Positions 12,501 to 24,200 of a stretch of 64,000 nucleotides of DNA are shown one piece after another. The DNA lies in assembly GCA_000708835.1 (NCBI GenBank), contig DF237093.1:103796-167795 (forward strand). The letters run 5' to 3'. The notes beneath the pieces were generated by a model. It searched no databases. It was not told where the DNA came from and saw only the letters and a program-made list of their open reading frames with translations. The position numbers were made by a program, and so were the translations under genes. Position 1 is the stretch's first letter. Each line of letters starts with the position of its first letter. Source of the stretch: Klebsormidium nitens (taxonomy: Eukaryota > Streptophyta > Klebsormidiophyceae > Klebsormidiales > Klebsormidiaceae).

Positions 12501-14156
12501 CAGAACGCGCCCTCCGTTTCCGTTGGTTCCGTCCAGCAGAACGAAACCGCGCCCTCCGTCTCCTCCCCTCGCAAACAGAACGGCATCGTCCTCCCCGCCC
12601 CGCACTCAGCGCAGCAGTCCCTTTCTGGCAGCGGCCACGTAGCCACCCCCCCGGGGGTCCTTTCTCCGATCCCCGCGGAAGCGACCATTCCCGCGGCGCG
12701 GCGTCGCGTCGGCGTTCCGCACCTCCGCCCCCTCCGGAGCACCGGAACGATCTGCAGCAGCGCGGCCGTGGCCGAGGCGCGGGTCGCCAATGACGCGGCG
12801 CCAGCTGGCGCCGCGCCGGCCGCACCACCGGCGGGCGGCATCCCGTGGCGGCGGTTCTTTGCAAGCCGCGCGTTCTGGGCGATCGCGGGCGCGCACTTTT
12901 GCAGCAACTGGGGGTGGAACGCGTTCATGGCGTGGCTGCCGACCTATTTCACGCAGAAGCTGGGGCTCGATCTTGCGGCGAGCAGCACCATTACGCTGAT
13001 CCCCTGGACCATGGCGTTCCTGGCGGGGAACACGTCGGGCATGCTCGCGGACTGGATGAGCGGCCTGGGCATCCACAAGACCAAGGTGAGGCGCAAAATG
13101 GTGCTGGATTGCCCCGAAAAATCGTTTCTGTGGGTTCACTATCGAGGGCTGTTGGGGCGGACTTTTAAGACATCCGTTGTGTTGCTCAAGGGGGGTAAAC
13201 ACTGATACGAGTCGAACAGTGGCGGAGCGTAGAGTTAAGCTCTTAATCGTAGTTTTGAGGGTCCCCTCGTCCAATGGACTTGTCCTCTCTTCGATGATCC
13301 TCCGTCCGGGTCGGTTGACCAATCATTGTCGCGCATGTGCAAACAGCTTCCAAGAGCAAGCAACTCTCCATGTGCATCCTCAAACGAACCGAAAAGGGCC
13401 TTGCAATCTTGAGATCCCACAGAACTCAGCCTCAACCCCGTGTTCTCCCCCTGCTCAGGTCCGGAAGATCATCCAGTGCGTCGCTTTCCTCGGCCCCGCT
13501 GCGGGCCTGGCGCTCCTGACACGTGTCTCCTCTGCCACCGAGGCGGTGGCCGTCTTCTGCGGAGTGCTGGCGCTGGGCTCGTTCTCGGCCGGGGGCTTCT
13601 GCTCCAACCACTCGGACATCTCCCCGAAGCACTCGGGGACGCTGTACGCGCTGACCAATACCTTTGGCTGCCTGGGAGGTGAGTTTATAGAAAGGTTTGG
13701 TCGGCGTTCGCTGTCTGAGTTGTTTTCATCTACTTCCCCAGGCAACGTTAACGGGCACGCGAGCAGGGATTGAAGCCGCCGAGAACTTTTGGTCTGTGTT
13801 GGTGCCGCGGAGATGATTTGTCAAAATGGTCAGCAGACGGAACGTCCGGTGAGCAGTATAGAAAGTGCCTATCATTTGGGTCTACTTAAAGCGAGAACCT
13901 TTTAGGGGACCCCGTTGTTGGAAGCACGGATCAGGTAACGAATTCCGGACTTGCTGGGTTTCTTCGGTTAGCTAAAGCCTAATCAGCGGCTGATTAGGCA
14001 CTTTCCTTTGCAGGCTCTGCATCCGTGGCTTTGACCGGCGTCCTGCTCGACAAGACCGGGAACTGGAATATTGTGTGGCTTGGGGCCGCACTCATGTACG
14101 TTATTGGCACGCTGTGGTACGTTGCCTTGGGCAGCACCGAGAAAGAGTTCGATTAG
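9560..14156 (+). CDS. PHT4/SLC17-type MFS anion (phosphate) transporter, plastid-targeted
   Basis: Major facilitator transporter of the SLC17/PHT4 family, which in plants carries phosphate and other anions across plastid or Golgi membranes. Exons: 9560-10361, 10603-10682, 10930-11064, 11482-11614, 12004-13085, 13459-13678, 14014-14156; all junctions keep phase, 864 aa. Residues 1-~80 are Ser/Arg/Ala-rich, like a chloroplast transit peptide, followed by a charged ~150 aa linker. TM1 begins near 239 (NWKILIGLFFAFCLMTSADK). Family motifs include GWLESDKGLIGSSFFFGF, GFGEGVVVPILTSMLADYVPPEKRSS, NWGWNAFMAWLPTYF and NHSDISPKHSGTLYALTN. The protein is much longer than the usual ~510-540 aa because of the N-terminal linker and a ~240 aa Pro/Ala/Ser-rich insert (~423-661) in the loop between helices 6 and 7. 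A decayed copy of that insert lies at 17150-17495. Confidence 0.9.
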
Positions 14157-15434
14157 GGCCCTAGCGACGCGGACCTCGTGTTTCCCTCGGGGGGTGATGA
14201 GAGAGGCGCCGCGGGCCAGATTTTAGGACTGAAAATGGGACCCCCATGTACATGACTGAGCATTTTACAAAGCTGGGGGGGGGAGCGGTAAACATAGGAC
14301 GGTAGGGTGTTTGATACGATGAGAGGAGATCAGGCGGGAGTTTACATAAGCTATCCCGTTGGGGGCCCTACGGATCATGGTGGCAGTACGGAGCTACTGA
14401 CAGTGTGCATAAAGAGTATCGACCATTGTAGGACGACTTAGAGAACATTGATCCGCCTTACTTAGTGCTTGACGTGTTTTTGTTTGGACCCTGATCACAT
14501 AGAAAGAGTGGATAAGATCAACTTTGTGCCTTAAAGCTTTGCATAGTGAGCCCGGTGTGGACTTTATAGCAGTCGCAACCAAGCACGCAAATACGAATAA
14601 TTGCAGAAGAACATTCTTTTCCGCCATCATAGTTTCAAACTTACGAAGTGGCCGGCATACAATCGTTAGTCTGACATCATTGCGTTCCGCAATGCATGTT
14701 CGAGTTAGGTAGTGAGAAGGCGGTTAGTTTGCTAAACTGGTCGCAGTTGACCAGTTGGCGGATGAGAGCGCAAGCTTGTGAGATAGACAGGACCCTTAAG
14801 AAGCTGAAGCAGAAGTGAGCCACCATGCCTGCGCACGTTTCCACGATGTATGTTTGCTCAACAACATCTTCAAAGTTGTCCACTTGGTGCATTTAGGGCT
14901 TCCAACAGCGCGGCATAATATGCACTGAGTCCAAATTCTAATGTTGCCGGACGATATTTAACATTCAGGATGAAGGACCTGAGTCTTAGCTGAGTTGTGA
15001 TGCTGCAATTACTGAAGACTGCGCACGCATTTACGTACGTACTATAGACTTCTAGCATGCTAAATGCCATGTACTTCTGTATACGTGCTGCACAAGCGGA
15101 GACGTACTTCATGCTCCTCAGACAATATCTTCGCCCCTAGCCGGGATCCCCGCTCCGTCCAGTCTTCTCTTGAACGACAATTTTATTAAACACACGAATT
15201 GACAATGCATGTATCCTGACCTGAAAATGAAAGTCCCAAAGCACTGATCCAATCCGTATGTCTACAGCTAACCAGAAAAGGCCGATCTTGTGAACGATTC
15301 GATCTGAAAGTTCACTTCTTCTCTCTAAAGTGGGTCTTAAATGTCGACTTCTAATAGCACCCTAAGGACTGCAAACCTCCGCCAAAGAAGAGAACAGGAT
15401 GAAATGTCGCCGCTTCTATCTGTACATTCTGCAG
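14157..15434. other. Intergenic between PHT4-like gene and F-box/LRR copy 1
   Basis: About 1.3 kb of tail-to-tail intergenic DNA. The stretch ~14540-14710 has a recognisable diverged copy at ~17865-18045, sharing words such as GCAGTCGCAACCA, AACATTCTTTTCCGCC versus AACATCCTTTCCGCC, and GAAGTGGCCGGCA. No gene seen. Confidence 0.6.
14540..14710 (+). repeat. Segmental-duplication arm, intergenic part (copy 1)
   Basis: Diverged direct repeat of ~17865-18045. Shared blocks occur in the same order: the GCAGTCGCAACCA region, the ACATTCTTTTCCGCC region, GAAGTGGCCGGCA and TCTGACATCATTGC. It belongs to the same duplication that produced the second F-box/LRR gene. Confidence 0.65.
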
Positions 15435-16600
15435 CTATTCGACGACTCTCACTCCTTGCACAAATTTCTCCCACCTGACTATCTCCTCCCCGTCGCAGCC
15501 GCTGAAGCCTAGCTTTTCCAGGTGAGGGCACGCTGCGAAGATCCGCTTGACCTCACCACCGAACCACCGACGGATGTTCTTCGAGACCAGCCCTAATCTT
15601 GGATGTGCTAAGCCAGGAGTGACGTGCATGCAAGTTGTTCGAAGCAATGGGCAGTCTGATGCGGCCAGCAACCGAGGAAAATCCCAGGGCCAGCCGCCCC
15701 GTTTTTTATCCCACTCTTGCAAGGACAAATCCAAATGCGTTAATTTGGATGGCAGGGAAGAGGAGCCAAGGGAACTTAAGAAGATGAGTCTGCTGTTCGG
15801 TTCCTCTGTGCAAAAAGAGCGAGGTGGCATACGTTTGGCGCCCAAAAACCTCGGTTTCTGGCACTGGCTGCGGTCCGAAGCCGTGCGGCCGATCTGCACC
15901 CAGAAGACTTACGGCCTTCTCGAGGCAGACATGTACAATTCAAGCTACACGGTCTGAACTTGGATATGTCGAGCTCCAGCAGTTTGTCGTGCTCTGGTAA
16001 TTTGCAGGGTTCGTGACACTTGTAGACGCTGCCCTCAACTTTCAAGGCGGTTAGATTGGGATATTGCTGACCGACTTTCTGAGGCGTCCCCCCTTGGAAG
16101 CCAAAGCTTACTAAGCTGAGCTTCTTGAGGCTCTCTTTAGAAAAAGAGAGCGCGCTCTCGCAGAAGGAGCCCTCCCAAGTGACGAGGTTGCCGGGGTCAG
16201 AGGCGCAGGCATGAGCAAGCAGACTGCACTTGGTCAAACGAACGCTTGACAGAGATGTCAAGATGGAAATCGTCCCGCTCCAACTTAGAAACCCAGGCTC
16301 GCTCATCACCAGCTCAGAAAGGCCAGGCCGCTTGCTGATCTCCTCCAGCAGGAACTCGTTGAGATGCATTGACAGGCTGCCGTCTTTGGATGCTTCTTTG
16401 ACCGTCTGCTTCTCGATATCCTCCGAAGGCGTCACAACCAGAGTCCTGGTGCATCTTCTGGCAGAGTCACGCAACTCCCTGCTCGTAATCCCAAGCGCTT
16501 GGAAGCTCTCCCCACAATCCCTCCTCACTTTCTCCACAATTATGTCCAGAACCTCTGTGGGAAGTAGGTCAAAAGACGCTCTGAGACCCGCCCTCGCCAT
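15435..16600 (-). CDS. F-box/LRR-like protein, copy 1
   Basis: Probable F-box protein, a substrate adaptor for SCF ubiquitin ligases. The N-terminus (residues ~8-50) has an F-box-like core, FDLLPTEVLDIIVEKV...FQALGITSRELRDSAR. The rest carries leucine-rich stretches such as LSELVMSEPG, LTSLSSVRLTKC, KLSLVSFGFQGG, LTALKVEGS and LEKLGFSGCDGEE. The frame shifts between the N- and C-terminal halves. A phase-2 intron of 83 nt (15868-15950; exons 16600-15951 and 15867-15435) restores a single 360 aa protein. The paralogue at 18593-19758 changes frame at exactly the homologous place, which favours an intron over a mutation, although the donor (GTGTAG) is weak. A TAG lies four codons upstream of the start, fixing 16600. 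Confidence 0.72.
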
Positions 16601-17149
16601 TTTCTTGCTCTAAAGTCAACTGTTCGCGGCGCTTTCCCGGCTGGCAGCAACAACTGCGAACTTGATTGTTGCTGCACCGTGATTTTTTCAAGCTTGAGCT
16701 CAACAATGACAACAGCAAATGAGAAGGGAGCGATCAAGAAAGCGCGCTGTGCCCGTCTGCAAAGTCTTGTAACAGAGGATGCGGCTCAGCTTTGGCGGTG
16801 CATTCGTGCCAATCATGCCTTCTACGGGAGACACGAGTGTGGACCTGCATCGAGGTTTTGAGAAGCCGAGTCATCGATTTGTGTGTCCGCTTTGAGTCTT
16901 CTCAAGGGTGACGAACGGAGAGAGTTGGTGCCAGAAACTTTGGGCCTGGGCCTGGGCCTGGAAACGAATCAAAGATTCAGTAGAATCGATTCACGGAGCG
17001 CGAATGACACACCAGGTGCAAGCCATAGGATTCACGAGCGACAATCTGAATCAGCCAACAGAACTGTAGTCTTGGACCAACAGAGAAGCTTGGAGTCAGC
17101 TCCGGAGTTTCGATCAGCAACTGCATGCATGCTCGTGTGTTGATGTTCC
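16601..17149. other. Upstream region of F-box/LRR copy 1
   Basis: Presumed promoter and 5' UTR of the minus-strand F-box gene, followed by the left boundary of the duplicated transporter fragment. It contains a short GGGCCT triplication near 16941. No other gene seen. Confidence 0.4.
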
Positions 17150-17495
17150 AGGATTCTGCGACCGACGTGGACCGACGAGAGCTCGTTTTTCCCGGTCGGT
17201 TCCTGAAAAGCTCTCCCACGTTGCAAGCTGCGCCGGTAGCGCACGGCCATTCGCGGGCGCTCGCTTCAGCCAGGATGCGGCCTCCGTTTCCGGTGCGAAG
17301 CAGAACGGAACTGCTCCCTCGGTCTCCTTCCCCGGAAACAGAACGGAATCGTCCTGCAGCAGTCCCTTCCGGCAGCGGCCGCGTCAAAACGCCCCCCGAG
17401 GGTTCTTTCCTCAATCTCCACGGAAGCAGCAGTTCGCGCGCGTTCAATACCACGGCGCAGCGCCACGTTGGCGTTCCGAACTACAGTACGTGCAA
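17150..17495 (+). pseudogene. Decayed fragment of the PHT4-like transporter loop exon
   Basis: This stretch aligns by eye with ~12390-12725, part of exon 5 of the upstream transporter gene. Shared blocks occur in order: GAGCTCGT, AAGCTGCGCC, ATTCGCGGGCG (versus ATCCGCGGGCG), GCTTCAGCCAG, CCTCCGTTTCC, AGCAGAACG, AAACAGAACGG, CAGCAGTCCCTT, GGCAGCGGCC and GTTGGCGTTCCG. Many indels break the reading frame, and all flanking transporter exons are missing. The fragment encodes only the hydrophilic insert and no membrane helix, so it is a relic of segmental duplication and not a functional gene. Confidence 0.85.
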
Positions 17496-18592
17496 ATAAG
17501 GCATGCCCAAAACAAAGTATCCGTGTCAGATATCAACATTGATACAGGCCTGCAGGCCTAAGTATTAAGAGTGCGATACGTGCATATACTTTGGCCTGAC
17601 GTTGCATATCAAGCCCTCCATTCCGTAGCTTACCACGTCGACTCGTTGAACCCGTCACTGCCAGGTGCAGTGGCGTGCTTGCTTCTTGATTCTGTGAAGT
17701 TGCACAGATCGTGCCATGAAAAACCCGACGGCTTCAAAGAGCAACGCATAATCGTGGGCAATGCTGGAAAATGGGTCATCTGGTTTGAAACGCCGCATAT
17801 AGGATGCCCCGGCATCGTAACATGCGGCGATTCTGAGATTCTCTGCATGATCGATGGTCCTGCTTCGGGCCAGATTTGGATATCAAAGCAGTTGCAACCA
17901 GCACGCAACTGAGGAATGTTCGCGAGAGAACATCCTTTCCGCCGGAAGAACGCCGCATGCTTTCGGCTATACAGATACAGCCGATTGAAGTGGCCGGCAC
18001 CTTAATTAAAATCTGACAATCATTGCAGCCGCGATGGATGTAAGTTCCTGTTAGATGCTGAGGTTTAAGTGCGGATTGAAGCGGCAGGGTCCGACAGATT
18101 CTATTTGATCCATGCTAAGCTCGCAGCAACGCCTTGTGGCGCAAATCGAACCTTTTAGTAATATATAGATCGAACCGAGTTAGCCACCATGCTGCGCATG
18201 ATTTCACGAGTGCGCTCACCGTCATTAGCCATGTCAACCACACAATATAGGGGCTCCGCGGCCGCCTTCAGTTAATATCGATATCAGCTTGCGTCGTCTT
18301 CTATCTTGAGTTATGAATGCGTTGTTCCAGATCATTTTTACAATTTGTCTATATAAAAATTCTACAGTCGAACGGGGGATCTTGTTACAGAATACTCGAA
18401 AGAATTTCAAAGAGTGAAGGCAAAGCAAAGCCTCCGACATCTTATTTCTCTTATGCGAGCGTCTTGTGAAACTTGTAATATGGTGTTAACGACTGGTAAG
18501 ACTGCCTTCAACTGACCGCACCCTACTGACTGCGTGACATCTCCCCCACAAAAGAAACGAAGTCACATCTTGCTTATTGTTCCATCTGTCAG
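17496..18592. other. Intergenic between transporter relic and F-box/LRR copy 2
   Basis: About 1.1 kb. The part ~17865-18045 is a diverged copy of ~14540-14710. Relative to the first copy, about 1.4 kb carrying the last transporter exons has been lost here. A 113-codon open frame at 17571-17912 has no recognisable relatives and is not called. Confidence 0.55.
17865..18045 (+). repeat. Segmental-duplication arm, intergenic part (copy 2)
   Basis: Diverged direct repeat of ~14540-14710, in the same orientation and in the same position relative to the F-box/LRR gene. It supports one duplication spanning transporter exon 5, its 3' flank and the F-box gene. Confidence 0.65.
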
Positions 18593-19758
18593 CTACTTGA
18601 CAACTTTCACTCTGCCCGAAGATCTCTCCCACTTGACCATTTCCTCCTCATCGCAGCCGAGAAAACATAGCTCCTCGAGCTGAAGGCAAGCCTTAAAGAT
18701 CCTCTTGACCTCGGCACCAAACCACCGACGAAGATTCTTCGGAACGAGACTCGAATTTGCTACGCCTGGAGTGGCGCGCACCTGGACCTTCCGAAGCACC
18801 GTGCAATCGGATGCGGCCAATATTGGGCACAAAGGATGACTGCCCAAGGCGAAGCTGCGCCCAACCGGCTGCACACACTTCTGCAAGTACACGTCCAAAG
18901 TCTCTAAAGTGCAGGGGAGAGAACGGAGGCCTTCAAGCGGATTTGCGATGAGAATCTCGACGCCAGGTTCCTCTGTGCAATTAGCCGCCACACTGAGGTG
19001 GTGATTCTTGGCGGCCAGATGCCTTGTATGATTGGAGGTGCGGTAAATGGTGTTGTTGGAGGCCTGTTTCCGCTGGTGAACATACGGCTCACTCCAGTTC
19101 CACGCTCCTTGAACCGTTTAAGATTGGAAACATCCAGCTTCAACAACTTGCTGTGCTCTGGTAAATTGCAGGGTTCGAAGATTCTGCCCTCTACTTTCAA
19201 GGCGGCGATATTGGGAAAGATCTGACCAAGCCTTAGGAGCGCTGATCCTTGAAAATCGAAGCTCACTAGCCTGAGCTTCTCGAGGCTTTCTTTGGAACCA
19301 GAGAGCACACGCTTGCAGAAGGAGCCATCCCAGGTGACGAGGTGGCCAGAGCTAGAGGGGCAGGCAGTATGACCCAGAAATGTGCACTTCGTCCAACGAA
19401 CGCTTGACAGAGATGTCAAGACGGAAAACCTTCCGCTCCGGTTTAGAAACCCAGGCTCGCTCATCACCAGTTCAGAAAGGCCAGGCCGCTTGCTGATCTC
19501 CTCCAAGAGGAACTCGTTGAGATGCATTGACAGGCTGCTGTCTTGGGATGCTTCTTGCATAAACCGCTTCTCAACCTCCTTCGAAGGCGTCACAACCAAA
19601 GTCTTGGTGCATCTCCTGGCAGAGTCACGCAGCTCCCTGCTCGTAGCCCCAAGCGCCTGGAAGCTCTCCCCACAACTGCTCCTCACTTTCTCCACGATTG
19701 TGTCCAGAACCTCTGCGGGGAGAAGGTCAAAAGACGATCTAACGCCCTCCCTCGCCAT
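18593..19758 (-). CDS. F-box/LRR-like protein, copy 2
   Basis: Tandem paralogue of the gene at 15435-16600 and a probable SCF substrate adaptor. Residues ~8-50 show the F-box-like core FDLLPAEVLDTIVEKV...FQALGATSRELRDSAR, followed by leucine-rich stretches shared with copy 1 (LNEFLLEEISKRPGLSELVM, LEKLRLVSFDFQGS, LEELCFLGCDEEEMVKW). The model has exons 19758-19115 and 18992-18593 with a 122 nt phase-2 intron, giving 347 aa. Phase and position match copy 1 exactly. The donor (GTTCAAG) is weak; the acceptor (CCACCTCAG) is good. The open frame extends upstream to an ATG at 19878. I prefer 19758 because it matches the start that copy 1 must use. The divergence is mostly substitutions with an intact frame, so the gene is probably functional. 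Confidence 0.7.
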
Positions 19759-21258
19759 CTTTTTCTGCTTCAAAGCCAACTTGGCTGCAGCGCGCTGTCG
19801 GACCTCAAGACCGTATTGCTCCAAGCAAATGAGATCGGAGCGAGAGCAGAGCGAGAGCGCGCTTTGCTTGTCTGCCAATTTTTCTAAGACTACAGAATGG
19901 CATGAGGTTCAGCTTTGAGCGGTGCACGAGTGAAACGAAGCTTCCTACAGGAGACAAAATGTTGGAGCTGCGACAAGTCTTTGGAAAAGCTGCGTCAGCT
20001 TGGTGATGACTTTGGCTCTTGATTCCGATTACTCCTAGTAGCTTTCAAATCCTCGAAGGTGACGAAAGTGATGATAGAACCCCGGGATCCTGTGGTCCTG
20101 GATAAATCTCTTGGCCCTAAGACTAGACAGCCTGAAGCAGGTCAATCAAGCACCGCAATGCTTGATCCTCGCGCAGCGGGACGAACGGCCAGGTGCTCGC
20201 TTTTGTCGAGACGAGCGACAATCGCGCGATCTGAAGCGCAGCGAAGCTGGTGACAGTAGACTTGGCAGAGCAAGATGTCATGAACCCAGCTCCCTGAGTT
20301 CGATTACTCCATGCTTGTATTGTCGTCTCGACGTTGCCAAACACGTACATGGGCAGTCGAGTCTCCAAAAATCTTCATACTGATCCTACTTCTAGTCGAT
20401 ATCCATTGAAGTTACCGTGCCCAACATGCAGCCAAAGATTGCTCCAACTCAAGCTGCGGTTGATCTCGACATGCGTCAAGAAAAATCAACCAGATAAGCG
20501 TGTTTTCGAAAGCGGTCTCATCATCAGGAAGCTGTAAGACTACGTCAACCCGCAAATTATGATGGTTTTCCATGATGGGGCACTTCTGTAACCTGCATGC
20601 CAGCATTTGACACATGCATAAAGGTTTCGCCGGGCCGCATGTGCATCTTCCGACGGCCTGCGCCCGGCCCCGCGCGGCTCTCTTGAAAAATTAATGCGAT
20701 GCGGGTGTGTTCTTGACTACTAGCCTAGGTGCTACTAAAGAAGACGGGACTATGTGCGTTCGAAGATACCCGAAGGTCTTCCAGATTTGTGGAAGACCTT
20801 CGGTTGGAAGCCTACTTTGTCTATTGCGCATGAGGCAGCATATTCGTCGAAGTTTGCACACCGTCGAGAGCAGCGTAGAACCGATAATAGAAACAAACAG
20901 CACTGATCATGCGTCGCTCGGATCCGAAGGTGCAAGAAGGTGTTATCTGGCGCCCTAGTATGACGGCGACGCACTGTTAAGCGCGCACGGCAATCATTCA
21001 TGAGCAACGCACTGCGTTTTCAAAGAGAAGCCTGCGTAACTCATGCATGGTTTGGGAGCTCAGGCGGTAATCAATGCTGGAAGACTACTCGGTGATCGAC
21101 ATGACCATGAGTTCAAAGGATCGTCCTTCGTGCTGCTGGAATGTAGCTGATCTCTATCAAGGGCCGTTATTGTCAGACTTTACATTAAGCAGAAGTCAAA
21201 GCGAGGAAGATCTAAACGAGCGCCTGAACTTAAGGTACAGGCCTGAGTTCTCTTGCAC
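19759..21258. other. Intergenic between F-box/LRR copy 2 and DEG14-like gene
   Basis: About 1.5 kb. It should hold the promoter of the F-box gene, including a possible 40-codon N-terminal extension up to 19878, and the 3' flank of the protease gene. The only structure seen is the perfect hairpin at 20770-20803. Confidence 0.5.
20770..20803. other. Perfect 14-bp inverted repeat with 6-nt loop
   Basis: The left arm (20770-20783, CCGAAGGTCTTCCA) is the exact reverse complement of the right arm (20790-20803), with the loop GATTTG. No gene covers it. A transcript from either strand would fold into a tight hairpin. Confidence 0.8.
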
Positions 21259-24200
21259 TCAAGAAGGTGGACCGCCCTCTTCAGTCGTGATAGAGAGGGT
21301 GGCGTTTTTTCCACGCGGCCTTCGCACGACTACCTTGATGGTCTCCCCAATGCGTTCGCCTAACGCATCCAGTATCTGCAGGCACAGCAGCATCAGGATC
21401 CTTGATAAATTGCAAACTCCGACAGGTTCAACAAGACTGATCCGGCAACGGCAAAGACTTAACACGATCTTGTAGCTCATCTGCAAAGGCTTCCGATGCC
21501 AGCACCGCAGAATTCCTCAATTCCGCGTCTGTTGACACGGCCCACGGGTGATGTTCTTTAGGTGAGCGCATCACCTCGCTGACTGTGGTGATGCTTTGGC
21601 CGTCGAACTCGACGATGACGTCACCCGGCATGAGGCCTCCCTTCTCTGCAGGTGACCCCGGAATCACCTGAACAGGCGGAAGGCAGATTCAACTTGTTTC
21701 GTCTTTTGAAACCTGCTATCTACCCTGTATGGCATGCTGTTGAGCGTGGAGAATACGATGCAGAATACGACATCTTACAAACCATATGAGAAGCGCAATC
21801 AAGCCTGGCCTTAATGAGGAAGGGCGCTTCAAACCACGTACCCCTAGCAGTGAGACGGAACCCCACAAATGACGTCTCTGTGCATCGGAAAAGGTTCGCC
21901 ACACAGTTTGGCACCAAAAGACATGACCTTTAGCCAATTCGACTCGAATACCTCGTTGCTTCTTTGTTGTCCTGGAGTTGTAAGGCTCCGCTCCAATTGG
22001 CCTCAGGTAAAACCGCTGAAGCTCGTTGTCCAGCAAAGACGAAGAGCTCTTGCAAAGTCTGCTCACTTGGGGAACGAGCACTCCGGCAGACACGTCGGGA
22101 AAGGTGGAGTCCCGCTCTTTCAGCTGGCTGATCACTGCGGCGTTCAACTCCAGCATCTTCATCCCGACGAAGGGCCGCAACACACGCCTGTGCAACGAAG
22201 TATCAATCCGGTTGCACCTTACGCATCGCCCCTAAGCGTCGGTAAGCTTTCTCTCCAATTGTACAAAGCCTGGTCTGCAACGACCCTTATGCCACGGGAT
22301 ATGGCGGTCAGGAAAGAAAGAATCGAAAGAGGTACTATCCAAGGATCCGAAAATTGTGCGGACATTCAGGATCACGTCAGCTTGGATGCCGAACAAGCGT
22401 GGCGCTAGTCAGCGTCACGCAAAGCAAAGCGGAGGCTTCGACGATAGGCATACGTTGATACAAACGGGCCGCCTACTTTCAAAAGCTCCGCATAATGATT
22501 TCCAAAATGTACGACAATAGCTGAGGATTAAAAGCGTTTTCGCAAACGGTGATTATCGTGCCGACGCTAGCTTAACCTCCAAAAAAAAAGATTTCTCATC
22601 TTTGTTCAGGTTGTTTCTTAGTGGGGCTTGCGGCGCGCTCACCCGTGCTTGGCCAGCTGCTCAACAACCTTGCGCGCAGCGTCAATGGGGATGGCGAAGC
22701 TGACCCCGTCCGCTGACAGGGCCTGTGGCGAGCGGACAAGATGACCTCACTTGAGAAAAAGCTTGCGCCAAACAAAACAAAGGAGCCCGACGAGAAGCCG
22801 GATCTGCGGACAGTTGCTATCTGCTGGACGCTTTTCTCAGCGCAACACGAGCACCGTGGTTCGTGTACGTCAAGTCCAATCGAGTCTGCCAAGAAGGTGG
22901 AGGAAACTAGTCGTTTACTTGACGGTCGGAAGCTCAGTAAGCTTTGAGACTCTCACTTACTAAAGATGCTCGCTGATGCTCCCAAAAGTACGACGGATAT
23001 CGAACACCGGCGTTCATTGACCAGTGACAGCATAACAGCTTAAGCAGCGATTGCAAACCCCTTGACAAATTTGGAATCGAAGAAACAAATGAGAATCAAG
23101 GAGCAGGCAACGTGCCTTCATCGTATTGATGCCAATCACTTTCCCATCGAGGTCGACGAGGGGACCTCCGGAGTTGCCCTGCAAAGAAAGTAGATGGCTT
23201 ACGACCTTACACAGAGGAAACCTGCCAGCCTGCAGCCGATACCGGAATCCCAAATGCATACAGAAAGAATGCATGCCAGATGCAAATTTGTTCAAAATTT
23301 GGAGCCACTGATTAAGTACAGACGTTACATTCAATCGTACAGAGGGAAGGTAACAAATTGGGACTAACGGTTCATATCACCGACTCGAACAACCCCATAT
23401 CATACTCCAAAGGACAGCAGCGCCAGCCTTTCAGAAGCAGCCGCGGGAAACAAGGAGCGGGCGTGACTCGATCCATTTGCGGGTCAAAGGGGCTGATTCC
23501 AGGTTTGCCTCACATTCAGCCCTGGAAACTCATCAAGATACCGTAATTGACCATTCAAAAGATTGGGAAATCATCGGTCCAGATTCGCGGACGAGATTGG
23601 TACGGACGGCCGACCTGATTGATGGCGGCATCCGTTTGGATGTAGTTCGTCCGGCCGCCAAGCACGCCCAGCTCGCTGCTCTTGCGCTGCGTGCAACTGG
23701 GAACACGTGACAGATGACGTCAGCAAGTGAAAACGAAAACCAGCGCCACCTGCCAACGAACTTCAAGAATTGCGTTCGAGGCCTGCAATACAGCGGCTTC
23801 GTTAGACCCTAGCTACTAAGTCCGAATTTCGTGGCCAAAAACGACGTTTGAAATGAGTCTTGCTGAAACTCCGTAGCGATGATGATAATGGAGCAAAGCA
23901 TTAGGCTCAGAGGCGCCCTTCTTTTTTGAGCAAAGCCCATCGGCTCCTCAGGGAGACCCCTGACCAGAAAGGTTTGATTGCGTAGGCTTCGGAGAATGTC
24001 GAATTGGTTGAAAGACTCACCTAACGATCCCGCACGTTACTGTGTTCATCAGATGGAAAGGACTGCCCAGGGCCACCTGAACAAGGAAACAAAGCCGTCG
24101 CGACAACGGAAACCTTTTCCGCTGCTTCGAGGATGCCATTTGTAACGCTCTTGAGCGTGTTCCCTTTTGTTCGCTTTTCGCATCCAACGGGGTTGCTTGG

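Noticed and set aside
17571-17912. 113-codon open frame between the transporter relic and F-box/LRR copy 2
   Set aside because: No recognisable family or splice context, and its 3' end overlaps the duplicated intergenic arm; more likely chance.
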